Assembly (NCBI GenBank): GCA_947396885.1
Contig: OX377204.1
Span: 18,173,706 to 18,237,705 of the forward strand
Reading direction: 5' to 3'
DNA: 64,000 nt
DNA from: Heligmosomoides polygyrus polygyrus
Lineage: Eukaryota > Nematoda > Chromadorea > Rhabditida > Heligmosomidae
In this document: one piece after another, positions 23,480-35,215 of the stretch
How the letters are laid out: every line of letters starts with the position of its first letter
Numbering within the stretch: position 1 is the first letter of the stretch
Made by a program: the position numbers and the translations under genes
The notes under the pieces: model-generated
The model's input: only the letters and a program-made list of their open reading frames with translations
What the model was told of the DNA's origin: nothing
The model's database searches: none

Positions 23480-24060
23480 TTTGTACACGACTTTCATTGT
23501 GTTTTGAGTATATTGGATTTTCTCGGCATAGAATGTAGCCCGATCGTTAATTATCGTATGGAGGAACCACTGCAGAATAGACCCAAGCTTATGAAGGTTG
23601 TCCTCACAGCGAGTAAGTTCCAACGGGATGCTTTCCGGCGTATGCCACGTCTGCGTTTCTTTCCTCCAAAAAGGTGTATAACTCCGGCCCTCCTTTACTT
23701 TGGAGGAGAGAGTGCGTAGACGTGAGCAACGTCAAGCTAACCGTGAGCCTGCGAGTGGTGATAGCAACAAAGGTAAACAAACTCTGGACATGTCAAACTT
23801 GCCGGCTTCAAATCAGTCTGGTCACACTACGAGCGCCGATCACGACCACCGCAGGGTCGCACTTATGAGTTATCTTCCACAATTTCCACGGTGTTGGATC
23901 GATGCCACAGGCCCTTCAAATACCCGTCCGCAGTCAATTTTTAACGTGCGTTCAACGGCGATTGCTATGTTCCCTAAAGTCAGACCGCTTTATCTGTACT
24001 GGAGCCCGTTACAAGATATTGTCACAAGGCACGTAAACAATGTTCAAAGAAAGTTCTAGT
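23480..24060 (+). pseudogene. second CR1-like ORF1 fragment
   Basis: Shifting plus frames read RPKLMKVVLTASKFQRDAFR, RMPRLRFFPPKR, then RPSFTLEERVRRREQRQANR. The same order (KVVLP..YQ..LRRASR..FLQR, RPSLTKQERDRINE) occurs in ORF1 of the neighbouring LINE at 20380-20520. It is therefore the nucleic-acid-binding ORF1 of another, related LINE, without its RT. Confidence 0.55.
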
Positions 24061-24143
24061 TTCCTCAGTAACCAAACACTGAGCGGCGGTGCAATGCCAA
24101 ACGAAAAGTCGAAGAAAGGGTGAGCCTTTGAAGCCTTCTCACA

Positions 24144-24300
24144 ATATCGCGATGTAGAGTGGAACCGTTGTCTAGACTTATACCCAGCTCGATCTAGCGA
24201 CATCGTATGATAATTATTTTATTATATGAAGATACCTGTTTTAGTGCAAAGTGTCTCCAAGGTGGTTACGCTGTAAGATGCAATCCTAGTCTATGATGGC
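24144..24300. repeat. dispersed repeat shared with 26205-26770
   Basis: Blocks gatgtagagtggaacc, gacttatacccagct and cctgttttagtgcaaagtgtctccaag recur near 26210-26300 and 26713-26740. There the second copy is split by a 397-bp insertion. Confidence 0.5.
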
Positions 24301-24363
24301 CACTTCTCAAATGATTTCCAGACATAATGAAACACAATAAATACGCGCCAACATATAGAAATA

Positions 24364-25756
24364 CCAGGCTGTCCAATAATTTTTGTCCAAAAATTTCACT
24401 ATTTTAATTTTTTCAACTTTATTGAAAAACAAGTCTAATCAACAATATAATCACCACAGTTATCCACAACAGTGACCCATCGATAGGGCAGGTCGCCAAC
24501 GCTCTTCGCCCAGATCTCCGGGGGCTGCGACTCGAAGAAGTCCGCGATGTCGGATTTGAGGTTGTCGTAGTTGGTGAATTTTTTTTATTCCGGCCAAATA
24601 ATGCTTCAGCGGGCGGAACAAGTGGTAGTCGGAGGGAACGAGGTCCGTAGAATACGGCGGGTGAGCAACCGTCTCCCAGCCGAGCGTCGCCAACTTCTGC
24701 TGGGTCTCCATCGCCACGTGGGGGCGTGCGTGCAGCAGGTGGACCGAGCCCCGTCGGGGACGCTTTTCTCGGATGGCGGCTAGTTTCTCGAGCTCGGTGT
24801 AGATGGAGGCGGTGACCGGCCTGCCTTGCGGGAGCAGCTTGAAGTACAGCATGCTGTAGTGTAGCGCCTATAAAACCACCACCGTTGTTTTCCACCTGGA
24901 GCTTAACCGGGAGCCGCATAGAGCCGAGCCCCGCGCCACTTGCTGCTCGGAGATCTGGGTATAAAAGGCGACAGCAAAACAACGTCTGGGTCGCCGGCCG
25001 CGTGGTCTCGGCTCTGGCGCCTCCCCGCCCATGAGGCGTTCGGTTTCTCTCCGGCCGGCTTCCTTTCCGGCCTTCCTTCCTTCCTCCCTGCCTCCCCCCC
25101 CCGGCGATATACACCTCCGTGGCCCCTCATGTCAGTCCAAAAGCATTTACTTTGTTGTTAATAAAATTGCTGCATTATTCCGGTGTTCTATTATGTAAGG
25201 GCCCGAGAGACCGTGCGATCCACAGTGAATAAACCTCCAGGGTCAGGTTTATTACATGGGCCCAGATCCCCGAGCAGCAAGTAGCGCGGGGTTCGGCTCT
25301 GTGCGGCTCCCGGTTAAGCTCCCGGTGAAAAACAACGGTGGTGGCTTTATAGGCGCTACACAACATGCCCTTCGCGTCCCTCCAGCAGCAGAGCATGATC
25401 TTCAGCGGGTGTTCCCTGTCCTCGAGGCTCATGTCGCCGCTCTCAAAACGATTGAACCAGCGCCTGACTGTGCGTTGGGACACTGCATCCTCCTTGCACG
25501 CTCTGCAGATGTTGGCGACCGCGGTGCCCCTGTCGCTGCCCAGCAGCCACTCGTAGTACATGAACGTACGAATTCGACCTTGGTCCATTTTAGCTTGTAC
25601 TGGTAGCTAGACGCGGCTACTGCGCCTTATATACCCCTAGCGTGGAACTCTGGAGAACCTTCTAGAAGGCTTCTACACTTGCCTGATATTATAACACTTC
25701 TAAGGAAAACTATAGAATTTTGAAAATTTTCGGACAGAAATTATTGGACAGCCTGG
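24364..25756 (-). mobile_element. mariner element with complete ends, split by a hairpin insert
   Basis: Terminal repeats ccaggctgtccaataattt (24364 onward) and its inverse (to 25756) are flanked by TA on both sides (24362-24363; 25757-25758), the mariner hallmark. On the minus strand the N-terminal helix-turn-helix region starts at 25588 (MDQGRIRTFMYYEWLLGSDR, VSQRTVRRWFNRFESGDMSL). It breaks after the MLCCWRDAKGML segment and resumes at 24852 with YFKLLPQGRPVTASIYTELE. The catalytic block reads VHLLHARPHVA where the family has LLHDNARPHVA. The DN pair with the second catalytic Asp is missing. The third Asp survives in VPSDYHLF. It is inactive on two counts. Confidence 0.9.
24855..25359. mobile_element. 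505-bp hairpin element (Mutator-like MITE?) inside the mariner
   Basis: Inverted arms of 99 bp (24861-24959 and 25261-25359) start gtagcgcctataaa and end atctggg, with few mismatches. The mariner frame shows the insertion point. The 9-bp words acagcatgc (24846-24854) and acaacatgc (25360-25368), one mismatch, look like a target-site duplication. A 9-bp TSD with long terminal repeats is typical of Mutator-like elements. The interior is GC-rich with a C tract and shows no transposase. Confidence 0.7.
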
Positions 25757-25758
25757 TA

Positions 25759-26204
25759 ACGACTACGTCAAATTAGTTGCCCAGATAGACTCAGATTCCG
25801 AGTACCGTTAGAGTGAGGGAACCTAAAAGAAGCCGTTCACGGTGCAAATCTACTAAGGAAGGACCAACTTACGAGATCTGCATCGAGAACGAATGATCTT
25901 CTTGCAGATAAAACAGAAAACATCAGTAAAATAAAAAATTTAAGCTAGGGTATCTGCAATCAATTGACGTTTTGATTACGGCATCGCTATTTGTGGACAT
26001 AGACATGGGCTTTACGTCCTATTCATTTTCAAACGTCCTGATCATGCTCACAAATGCTGTATATTCTCATTCTCACGTTTCGGTGTCATTCCTCTTGATT
26101 TTGCTATTGTTGTGGTCGTATATGGAAAGATGGTTCAATATATAGCAGTACATCCAGATATTATAAAATCGTTTGAGAATGGCCACCACCAACTAGGATT
26201 GCAA
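25759..26204. other. no gene recognised
   Basis: AT-rich; no motif, splice pattern or terminal repeat seen. Confidence 0.3.
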
Positions 26205-26306
26205 TAAGGAGATGTAGAATGGAACCCATTGTTTGGACTTATACCCAGCTGGATCTAGCAAAATTATACTGAATTATACTTATATAATATATGAAAACAA
26301 TACTTG

Positions 26307-26703
26307 GGATCTACTCTAGCCCGGGGTGGGCATAGAATTAAAAGCTATGCAAAAAATTGACTTGGCATTCAAGGAGGGGCTCTGGAGGACAAAATGGGGA
26401 CGAAGCTGACAAAAGTCACAAAAAATTGCACAAAACAAAAAATGTCACGAGGGTTGTGAAGCTATGTGCGCCCCTCACCATTGGAGATCCTGGTTTAACA
26501 TATCAGGCGGCGGTCAGCTGTGTTTAAGTGCGCTTTGGCAGCCGAGACGCCTTTAGAATCGCGATTATTTGTTTGCGTTTTGTTTGTTTGGCCGTTTCGT
26601 TCTATGCTTTTTATCCTATTCTGTTTTCTTCAATACGCTCTGTGAGTGTCAAGTCAATCTGCCACATAATTTTTAATTGACCTCCCCGACCTAGGATAGA
26701 TCC
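26307..26703. mobile_element. 397-bp inverted-terminal element with 9-bp TSD
   Basis: Ends ggatctactctagcccgggg and, inverted, ggatctatcctaggtcgggg form a terminal repeat of over 20 bp. The 9-bp word caatacttg flanks both sides (26298-26306, 26704-26712), and removing the insert restores the repeat also seen at 24144-24300. Non-autonomous; TSD length suggests a Mutator-type transposase. Confidence 0.7.
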
Positions 26704-26712
26704 CAATACTTG

Positions 26713-27029
26713 TTTTAGTGTAGCGTCTCCAAGTTGATCCCGTTGCACCCATTCGATATTCAGCTTGGTAATAAGTGACGATTTTAATCAGAAATGGCCT
26801 ATCTCAGCCTACGTCTGGCGTAGAATACGCCAGTGCTGCTAATATTAGGCAGCACTGGTTCGGTGCTGTGGAATTTTGACTTGTCTATCTAATCGTAAGA
26901 TGCGACAAAACGCAACTTTCGTGGACCAAAAGTGAAAAACAGCGGCAGTAGAACTTTAAAGAAAAAAAGGATGCAAATAGGGTTTCAAGGGAGGGGTCAC
27001 CATGTATTCAATGAATATTCGTCTCAGTA
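26713..27029. other. rest of the split dispersed repeat; no gene
   Basis: The first 60 bp continue the repeat seen at 24144-24300. The rest is unassigned. Confidence 0.35.
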
Positions 27030-27780
27030 GAAAGGAAGCTAAGTGAGATACGCCACATCATTCACAGCGCGGGCTGTCGAGTGATCTAACCATAGTGAGA
27101 TAGCCTCATCATCTAGAGCGCGGGCAAAATTTGCTTGAAGGTGGGATGTTGCTGCACAAGGGAAGCGGTAGAGGAAACAATAAAGCAGGCCAGAAGGTGG
27201 CACCAAGAAGGGTTTAAACAATAAGGACCAGTAGCCTAACAATAGGGACCAGTAGCGAGTTACCAATAAGGGGGGGGGGTGGCAGTAAGGAGGATCAGCA
27301 AGGGGATCCATTACCAGTAAGAGAGACCGGATTTAGAAGACGTGACACCGATGTCGCGCAATGGGCGTTCGCTGCTTGCCGTCGTTGTGTCGTGAGTGTG
27401 GCAGGACTACTTAATTGGGGTAGAGTAGTAAGAAGGATCCGGGGGATCCGGGGGAGGGGGGGAGAGGAAGGGATCCACCTGGAAGAAGGGACCTGGAGGC
27501 GGCACCAGGACGGGAACAAGCAAGAAGGAAGTCGTAAGGGAATATATACGGAGAAAAAGAAATCTGCCATGTGATCGGTTGCGGAAGACCTGAGGGACAG
27601 AAGTACTGACGTTACTGGACGGTCCGAAGAGTATATCTATGATGAAGGTACCGAAGCATAGAACGGCTTGATGCCGATAAAGTACGCAGCAGGTTCTAGA
27701 TGTTAGTGAATTGTATGTTTTGCAAAACCTACTTTCCATAGGTCAGTGATGCTGCGAAGTCGCGCGAAGCACGCAATTGC
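27030..27780 (+). repeat. G/C-tract dispersed repeat, copy 1
   Basis: Contains gtcgagtgatctaacc/agtgagatacgcc sub-repeats at the 5' side, a caccaagaagggttta block, a G9 tract, cacaatgggcgttcgct-like and caggatccgggggatccggg-like blocks, and a 3' part near ggtcagtgatgctgcga. Copies lie at 37120-38705 (inverted) and 43015-44410. Proline-rich open frames inside are composition artefacts. Confidence 0.6.
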
Positions 27781-28018
27781 GGGACACTTGTTATTACACC
27801 AGAAATGGCCACCTCTGTTCACCATAGCTATAGAATGCACCAGTGCAACATAAAATTTGGCGGAAATTGCGGAACCACCTGCTTCTATATCTATTGTTCA
27901 ATGTGGATCGTAATATGAGGCCCCCAAGTACCACGTCGTCCACAGATTTAAAGGGGAAATTCGAGTTTATTAAGATCGGATGCTCAGTTAGGGGAAATGG
28001 TGTTTTACGTTTCTTATA

Positions 28019-29158
28019 TCGGGTGGAAACTAAGTTCCTGCCGCAACATTCACGTTTGATCATAATCAGACCACGTCCATACTTGATACAGCAATGGCGC
28101 CTGTTTATGTTATTGATCGGTTTCTACTATATATGTACACCAACATTCGTCCAAAGGTTCAAAGAACTTGGCACAGATGAAGATCTCCAATAAGTGGAAG
28201 GCCAACATCTCACGCAAAGCTGAGGGCTCGTGAAGTTATAGGAAGCAGAAACCGCCGCAATCCGCAGCGATCCATGAGAGAAATGGGAGAAGTCTAGGAA
28301 TTTCTCCCAAACATGTTTGAAATTTCGTCAAGAATCAGATGCAGCTTCGTTCTTATTGGATTCACAAAGATCACTTTTTGACAGATGCTATGAAGGCAAA
28401 TAGGATGAAAAGAGCGCAGACGATGCTTCACTTCGTCGCCAATGGTCGTCATAAGCAAGTGCTCTTCACGAATAAGACGATTTTTTCAGTGGAATGATTC
28501 ACAACCGGCATAACGACAGGAATTTGCTCAAACCTCGCTCAGAGAGTTCACCGGTGGTCAATCGAAGCCATATCCCTGCAATCGTCATGGTTTGGGCAGG
28601 GATTTGTGCCACTGGAAAAACTCCTCTCGTGTTTGTGGAGAAAGGAGCAAAAATCGATGCGGAGTATTATCAGAAACCAATTCTTCGAAAAGTTCTTCTA
28701 CCGTGGGTTCGAGAACACTTCGGCGACGATGAATGGCACCTGCAACAAGACTGGGTACCTGCTGCAGCGGCATCTGACGTGGCATTGTGCGACGAGCTGT
28801 TTCCGGGACATTGGGCCAAGGACGTTTGGCCTCAAATTCGCCAGATCTCAGTCTGATGGATTTAGCTATATGGTCGATTCTGGAGAGCAAGGCGTGCCGA
28901 TCTCAGCATTCAACCACGGCTGATCTGAAACAGAGTGTGCTCAAAGCGTGGGACCAAATTACTTGGATACCCTAGTGACCAGCGTCGACAATTTCGTCAA
29001 GCGTTTGAAAGCTTGCAGGAAGTCGAAAGGAGGACATTTTGTGACTGCGTGCTTACATGTGTATTTTTAAATATACCGCTGGAAGAATACTGTTTTCGAA
29101 TGTTTTGGAGTACGGTTATGCCCTATTATATCGTGGCAGGAACTTAGTTTCCTCCCTG
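28019..29158 (+). mobile_element. Tc1/mariner (maT-like) element with both ends
   Basis: TA-flanked terminal repeats share ggaaactaagttcctgcc (left begins 28019, right ends 29158). The plus-strand transposase is in pieces: HERNGRSLGISPKHV near 28270, DAMKANRMKRAQTMLHFVAN near 28385, KQVLFTNKTIFSVE near 28455 (family: FTDEKIF.VE, so the first Asp is lost), AIVMVWAGICATGKTPLVFV at 28580 and LLPWVREHFGDDEWHLQQDW at 28700 (second Asp in QQD). C-terminal SPDLSLMDLAIWSILESKA follows in another frame. The length (1140 bp) is normal for the family, but frameshifts make it inactive. Confidence 0.85.
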
Positions 29159-30199
29159 TATGTCTATAATACCAGCCTCTTATTTTTTCGTAAAAATTTA
29201 CCCCCTCGAAGCCGTATTCGGACTAAAATTTTTAACTTTGTATGACACAAAACGTTCTGCATGACGGCCCTTCTCGAGCCACAATGTACGCTGTTTAAAA
29301 AAAGCTCATAAACAAAAAACATAACTGTTTCTCGGAAGCCAGGAGGGAGCAACAATAAGTGACAACTGCGGACGTCATTCAATGCCACACAACCATATCC
29401 CCTAAATTTAAAGCAAATCTCTCGTATCATGGGGCACCAGCTAAAGCTCTCGTAGAAACTTAAAATTGGAGGCGAAAATCACTATATGCCCCTTCCGATT
29501 AGGATACCCCTCTCATTCTCCTATTACTAGTAGTTGTGTTTTCAGCAAAAAGCGCAAGAAGAAAAAGGGTTCGGTGAGTGAACATTCGTGAAATATTGGT
29601 TTTCAAACATCAATATTATATTGAAGAGGCTGAGGAACAAAGCACAACCCACAGATAGGACACGGAGGATGTGGAGCTTGTATTATGAGATGGTTGGGAG
29701 ATAGGTGGCCCCGGATAGTAACTTTTTACAAGCGGCCACTCACCTTCTCAGAAGGAAAACTGATATCCGTCTACATCAGAACTGGTTCAGCTCAGCCTAG
29801 CGATGGTTGATTAACTGTAATTTAAAAGAGATCGTGACTTATTATGAGCCTATGTAGTTTTCGAGCGTGAAAGCACATATTAATAAGATAAAGAAAGACA
29901 ATAGGGAAGAAAATGAATCTATTAATTCATCATTAAGTGGGTCCTAAAATCCAATGATCAACACTTTAGAGAATGGCAAAGTTAAATGCATATCGTCTTA
30001 CTATGTATTCACTGTTGCATACGGTTTTTAAATCAAACTGGACATTTCTAATTAGAATTGATGCTTCTGTAATTGAAGTGAGCGTCTTCCTATTAAAACG
30101 AGCTTCTTACAGGTTAAACTACAGACTCCAAGATGAATAGAATATTTTTTAGGTCAAGGAAAATTTCTGTAACCTAGTTTGAAATTTTCTACTTCAGTT
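29159..30199. other. no gene recognised
   Basis: AT-rich, short frames only. It ends at the left copy of a 19-bp TSD (30200-30218). Confidence 0.35.
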
Positions 30200-30218
30200 G
30201 TTGATTATCATTTTCATT

Positions 30219-32687
30219 GGCTGCTCCGATCAAGCCAAGGATGAGTTTTGTAGCCTGCTTGATGAGGAGATTGCAGACGTACCATCGAAAGATGTCACCG
30301 TAGTCGTTGGTGACCTTAATGGACACGTTGGCGCGACGAGCGACGGCTACAGGTGTCATGGTGGATTCGGTTACGGGTCGCGTAACGCAGATGGTGAGCG
30401 TATTCTTGAGTATGCGGAATCGCGTAACCTCACCCTAGTGAACTACGTGTTTCGTAATTGCGACTCCCACCTCAACTCGTTCTATACTGGGAACATCAGA
30501 CGCAGATTGACTTTGTCCTTGTGAAGGATCGTGACCGAAGTCTCGTCACAGAAGCAAAGGTCGTATAAGATGGTCGACTCGCAGTATCGACCGCTGATCT
30601 GCACTTTGAAGATCGCCCCTCCGAGCCTGAAGAAGGTCGAGCGATGCGGTACACAAAGAATCAAGTGGTGGCCAATGAAGGAGAAGGAAGCAGCTGTGAT
30701 TTCTCGCGTGCGGTTATCGACAGTAACGACTGTCGATGAAACTTGGAAGAAGGGGACGTCAAGCTGCACAGTTGGAGCTCGAAATTATGAAGTCTGGACC
30801 ACGCAAGGCCGGCAAGCAGGCATGGCTGTGGAAGACGACGTGAAAGTAAACGTGCGAGAGAAGAAGTCGCTCTATCACGTGTTTCTCGGCGAAAAGACAA
30901 CCGATAACTGGCAGAAGTATCAAAAAGCGAAGAAAGCTGCAAAGAAGGCCGTGGCTGTTACTCAAACCACTCATTACGGGGATGTCAATGAGAAGTTCGA
31001 GTCACGCGATGTTAAGCGGTATCTGTACCGACTTGCTAGGAATCGCCATCGGCAAACCGAGGATATTGAGAAGTTTTTCGGCATCAATGATGAGGACAGC
31101 CATCATCTTATGGACCGCAAGAAGGCATTGAAGCGATGGCGTGATTACTTTGAGGAAATCTCTACAGTAGAATTTCCTCATCCAGCCATCCCTTCAACGG
31201 CTCCCACTGTCAACGTTTTGGCACTCTGCTGAGTCGCTGGCGAAGTTCTTTAATCAGGTTGTAGCGGAGAAGAAAGTGCCTGAGTGTTGGCGCCAAAGCA
31301 CGACGATTCCGATTTGGAAGAAGAAGGGCAGTCCTGCTGACTGCTCCAATTACAGTCCGATCCGCTTGCTTTCGCACACCATGAAAATCTTTGAGCGAAT
31401 TGACGACGGACGAATTCGTGACATCGCCCAGCTCTCCAGCAATCAGTGCACTTCGTGGTTGGCTGTGGCACCGTTGATGTCATACATGCCGTCCGCCTCC
31501 GTTAGAGAAGCACCGCGAGAAACAGAAGCCAGTGTATGTCGCTTTCCTCGACTTGGAGAAGGCCTTCGACCGCGTACCACGTGAAATGATATGGTAAGCC
31601 CTGTGACATCATAGAGTTCCTGAGCAGCTCATAGAGTGGGTGCGAACCCTCTACTATTGTCCAAAGAGTCGCCTTCAAGTTGCGGCTGGAATCTCGATGG
31701 AGTTTCCCATCTCTGTCGGGGTGCACCAGCAGAGGCCGGAGCTAAATCTTACCCCCATTTACCTCAAGGGCTACTTACCCGCCACTTTTCTTAAACTTAG
31801 CCCTGTTTCCGGTTTCATGACGGTCAAAACAAGGTTTTTGCTTCACTGCCAATTTCTGACCCAATGCATCCAGTTCTGAGCTGGCAACAGGACAGCGGAG
31901 GGTTGCATTGGATCAGAAATTGGCAGCGGAGCAAAACTCTCGCCTTGAAGGTGAATATTTCCATAAGCGCTGAAGTGGTAGCATTTACCTCGACACTTTC
32001 CTCGGGTTTTCCCCGCCGCGCGTTGATGAATCGCGCGTAAGTGGGGAGTGGGGAAAATCTTGCATTTACCCGTATGAATCGGGCCCCAGTGTTCTGTACT
32101 TTCCCCACTTCCCTTTGTTGTCGTCATGGATGCCATCACGAGATCTTCAGAAGGCCATGCCTTGGGCGTTGCTTTGGGTTGAAGCGCTAGCGAAGATAAA
32201 GGTGAACTCGAGCGAGAGGCGCAAGCTTGGTGTGATCGCTTGAAGTGTTTTGGACTCAGATTGAACTTAAAGAAGACCGAGTACCTAACGACGGAGTTAC
32301 CAAGTCCAGCTCCGTCAAGGCTAACGGCACCGAGCTTCCACGCACTGCGTTCGTTAAGTACCTGGGATCAGCTGTCGCGTCTGACGGCAGACTGATGGTC
32401 GAAGTGAATTCACGCGTGAGTGCAGCTTGGTCCAAGTGGCGCTCGTTGACTGGCATGCTCTGGGAGAGAAAGATACCGGAGCGCCTACAATCGAAGATCT
32501 ACAGAGCAGTCATCCGGCCGGTAGCGATGTACGGCGCTGAGTGTTGGCCTGCGACCAAGGAAGTTGAAACGCGCCTAGGCGTCATGAAGACGAAGATGCT
32601 GCGCTGGACGGGCGGAGTCACGCGCATGGTGTCATGACACCAGAATAGCGGACCCCGCTACGAGGCGGGGCAAACGCTGAAGAAGAA
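30219..32687 (+). mobile_element. RTE-type LINE, copy B, 5'-truncated, inserted in the tail of copy C
   Basis: Starts within the endonuclease (CSDQAKDEFCSLLDEE, VVGDLNGHVG, GYGSRNADGERILEY). The linker follows (30531-31232) and an RT with a deletion near 31200-31230 (then FFNQVVAEKKVPECW...IPIWKKKGSPADC, FPISVGVHQ). A MITE interrupts it at about 31730-32089. The YADD region is unrecognisable. The C-terminal part is 32245-32637 (MYGAECWPATKEVETRLGVM), and the tail is GAAGAAGAA. The flanking 19-bp repeat gttgattatcattttcatt (30200-30218, 32688-32706) is its TSD, and the right-hand copy is at the same time the 3' tail of copy C. Confidence 0.85.
31730..32089. repeat. TTCATCAACCG-family MITE inside RTE copy B
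   Basis: Starts cagaggccggagcta and ends gaatcgggccccag. The interior holds paired ttgatgaatcgcgcgtaagt and acccccatttacc segments and an inner inverted repeat (tttctgacccaatgcatcca against its inverse near 31900). Copy B resumes at ttccccacttccctttg, so this is an insertion. Confidence 0.6.
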
Positions 32688-32706
32688 GTTGATTATCATT
32701 TTCATT

Positions 32707-35215
32707 AGCGTTTGTCCCGCTTGTTGGCCGGGTCCACTCTTTTGGTATGGTGACTCTAATTACACCGATCAAACGCTTAATCAGGATCAGCTATCTTGTC
32801 GTTTTTGAAGTCCAAGTGCTACGCGTCTAGCCAGCGTTGCTTCAGGAGTCCTGAGGCGCTTTCCAGGAACCTCAAGGTTCAGGGCAATCGCACATTCTCG
32901 TTGTTAGCGCGAAGGACTTGACCGCACCATCGTAGACGAGCTTCGCGCAACTTGTCGGCTATCGGACAGACTCCGAACCTTTGTCGTATGGTGTCGTTGT
33001 CAACGCGGCCCAATCGCGCTACTCCGGCTGTCGTCCTCAGCATTTTCGTTACCATTACCCTGAGTTTCCTTCGTCACGGGCCAACGCTCAACACCGTACG
33101 TCGCTACTGGGAGACCGACTGTTCTATAAACCTTCCATTTGAGGAGCTCAGGTATTGACTTGTTGCACAGCACCCCAGCCAAAGAGCGCTATTTGGACCT
33201 GGCTGCACTCACGCGAGTATTCACCTCCAACTTTAGGTCATATGCCTTCTCCAAGTCTAGGAAGGCAAAATGCAATGGTCTCTGTTTCGTGCTGTGTTTC
33301 TCTAGCAGAAGACGAACGGCGTGAATGGCATCAACTGTGCCACAGCCAGAGACGAAACCACACTATTGGAAGGCCGGACGACATCCCGTATACGTCCATC
33401 GACAATTCGCTCAAAGATTTTCATGGTGTGCGAAAGTAGGCCAATTGGGCTGCAACTAGCGCAGTCCGCCGGGATGCCCTTTTTCTTCCAAATCGGAATA
33501 GTGCTGCGTTGCTGCTTTGCCTAACCTTTAGGCAGCAACAACCTGATTGGAAATCTTTGTCGGCCAGACAGATGGGCACCATCCCTCCGACTTCAGCAGG
33601 TCTGCAGGACACTGCGACCAATGGTTTTGCCTGACTTCATCTTCCTTAGGGTTCCTTCAGTTTCGCACACTTTGATCTTCTGAGCGGGACCGAAAGGGAG
33701 AGCAAAAGGAATAGCAGGATTTGCATACTAAACATGTGAGATTCTCTCGAAGTAGTCGTGACGTCGCTTCACAGCCCTCTTACGATTCATCAGAAGATGA
33801 CCGTTCTCGCCGTCACGCTCACCATTGCGCTTTTCCGGTTATTCGCTCACATCAGCTTAGTGCAGCGGCTACTACCTTCTTTCCCGCTCTCTTCGGTTTT
33901 AGATAATTCCGCCAATCATGGACTGTTCTATCGCCGATAAATACATGAACGGATCGTTTTTCTCAGACTTCTTCTCTGACATCATCAGTCCAAAGCCGTG
34001 ACTGCTGTTCGACCAGCGCTGTCAAAGCTCCATTGTGCTGTGTTCGAAACATGCAGCTCGAACTATCGCTTCGATAGCCGCTTTCCAGGTTTCGTCGACA
34101 TTGTTACCGTCGGTAACCAAATGCGAGGAATGAGTCCTGCATCTTTCTCGTTTAGTCGCCACCACATGATCGTTGGTGGACCGCATCACTCGACCTGCCT
34201 CAGCTTCGGAGGGGCAAACTTAAGAGTGCTGATGCCGTGAGGACGGTGTTGCGTGGCAACCGTCCCATACAGCACGGTCTTCTCGTCTATGGCAAGGCCT
34301 TGGTCGCGACTCCTAACAAGGACATAATTAATCTGCGTTTTGGCGTCGCCGTTATAATGATATGGCAGCTTCGTTTTCGAAATTTGGCGTTCAGCATGGT
34401 GAGGTCGGGCAAGTCTGCATACTCAAGCACACCCACCATCGGAGTTACCTGTATCCGAAGTCAACATGAGAGCTGTAACCGTCTTTCGTCGCGCCGACGT
34501 GCCCATTAAGGTCACCAGACTATGATGACATCTTTCGGCGGTACCTCTGCTGTCTTCTCATCAAGCAAGCTCCAAAACTCATTCTTGGCTTGATCCGAGC
34601 AGCCGGCTGAAGTGCGCACGCAAGGAAGTGATATCGTCGCTCCTTAGCGGCGACACTCATCAACCGATCGTCAAAACGTATGACGCTTACAAACGAGTCT
34701 CGGAAACGTTCGGAGACGATCACACCATCATACCGACACCACTGGTGGTCCTGGGACTTCCACATGGAACGGCCTTAAAGCCTCGTTGTATGTCCCTCCT
34801 CGACTTGCAGCAGGACCACCTCGTCTCCTGCACCACACAGAAATCTAACTTTCTTCTCTCCATTGCTTCTACCAACTCGCACGAGCAGCTGGCCAAGGTA
34901 TCCACATTCAACGTTGCTGCCTACGATGCGGAAATTTCGTACTAGTTCAGTTTCTTCCCCCCCCCCCCTCCCCCACCTATGCCGTCCTCGCATCAGGGAC
35001 CCTCTATTTCTCATACTCGCGTGGCTATGCGAGTGCGCTTCGGTTCCCGCGGACGCTGCAGCATTTAGTCAAGAACTCTTAAGTGTCATCAACCATATGC
35101 GTGACATGGGTCTTCGGAGGTCAACCTGTCACAAGGGTCTGTCGCCTGGAATAGAGTGTCGCTCAGAGATCGAGCAGTTTCCAGCGGCACCACGTGGAAG
35201 AACGGACATCGCCAC
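32707..35215 (-). mobile_element. RTE-type LINE, copy C, full 5' end, RT core deleted
   Basis: Minus strand, 5' end GTGGCGATGTCCGTTC at 35215. Endonuclease pieces lie near 34911 (LASCSCELVEAMERRKLDFC) and 34765 (VGVIVSERFRDSFVSVIRFD). The linker follows, then RT pieces to about 33300. Near 33240 the frame jumps from the FAFLDLEKAF-type region directly to the thumb (SAAWSKWRS, LLKWKVYRTVGLPVATYGVE), so the palm with the YADD box is missing. The 3' end is AATGAAAATGATAATCAAC, which served as the target of copy B. Copy C is therefore older than B. Confidence 0.8.

Noticed and set aside
24419..25114. 231-codon minus-strand open frame
   Set aside because: It runs from the mariner end through one arm and the GC-rich centre of the hairpin insert. 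The composition is proline/arginine-rich and no motif fits. It is an artefact of joining two elements.
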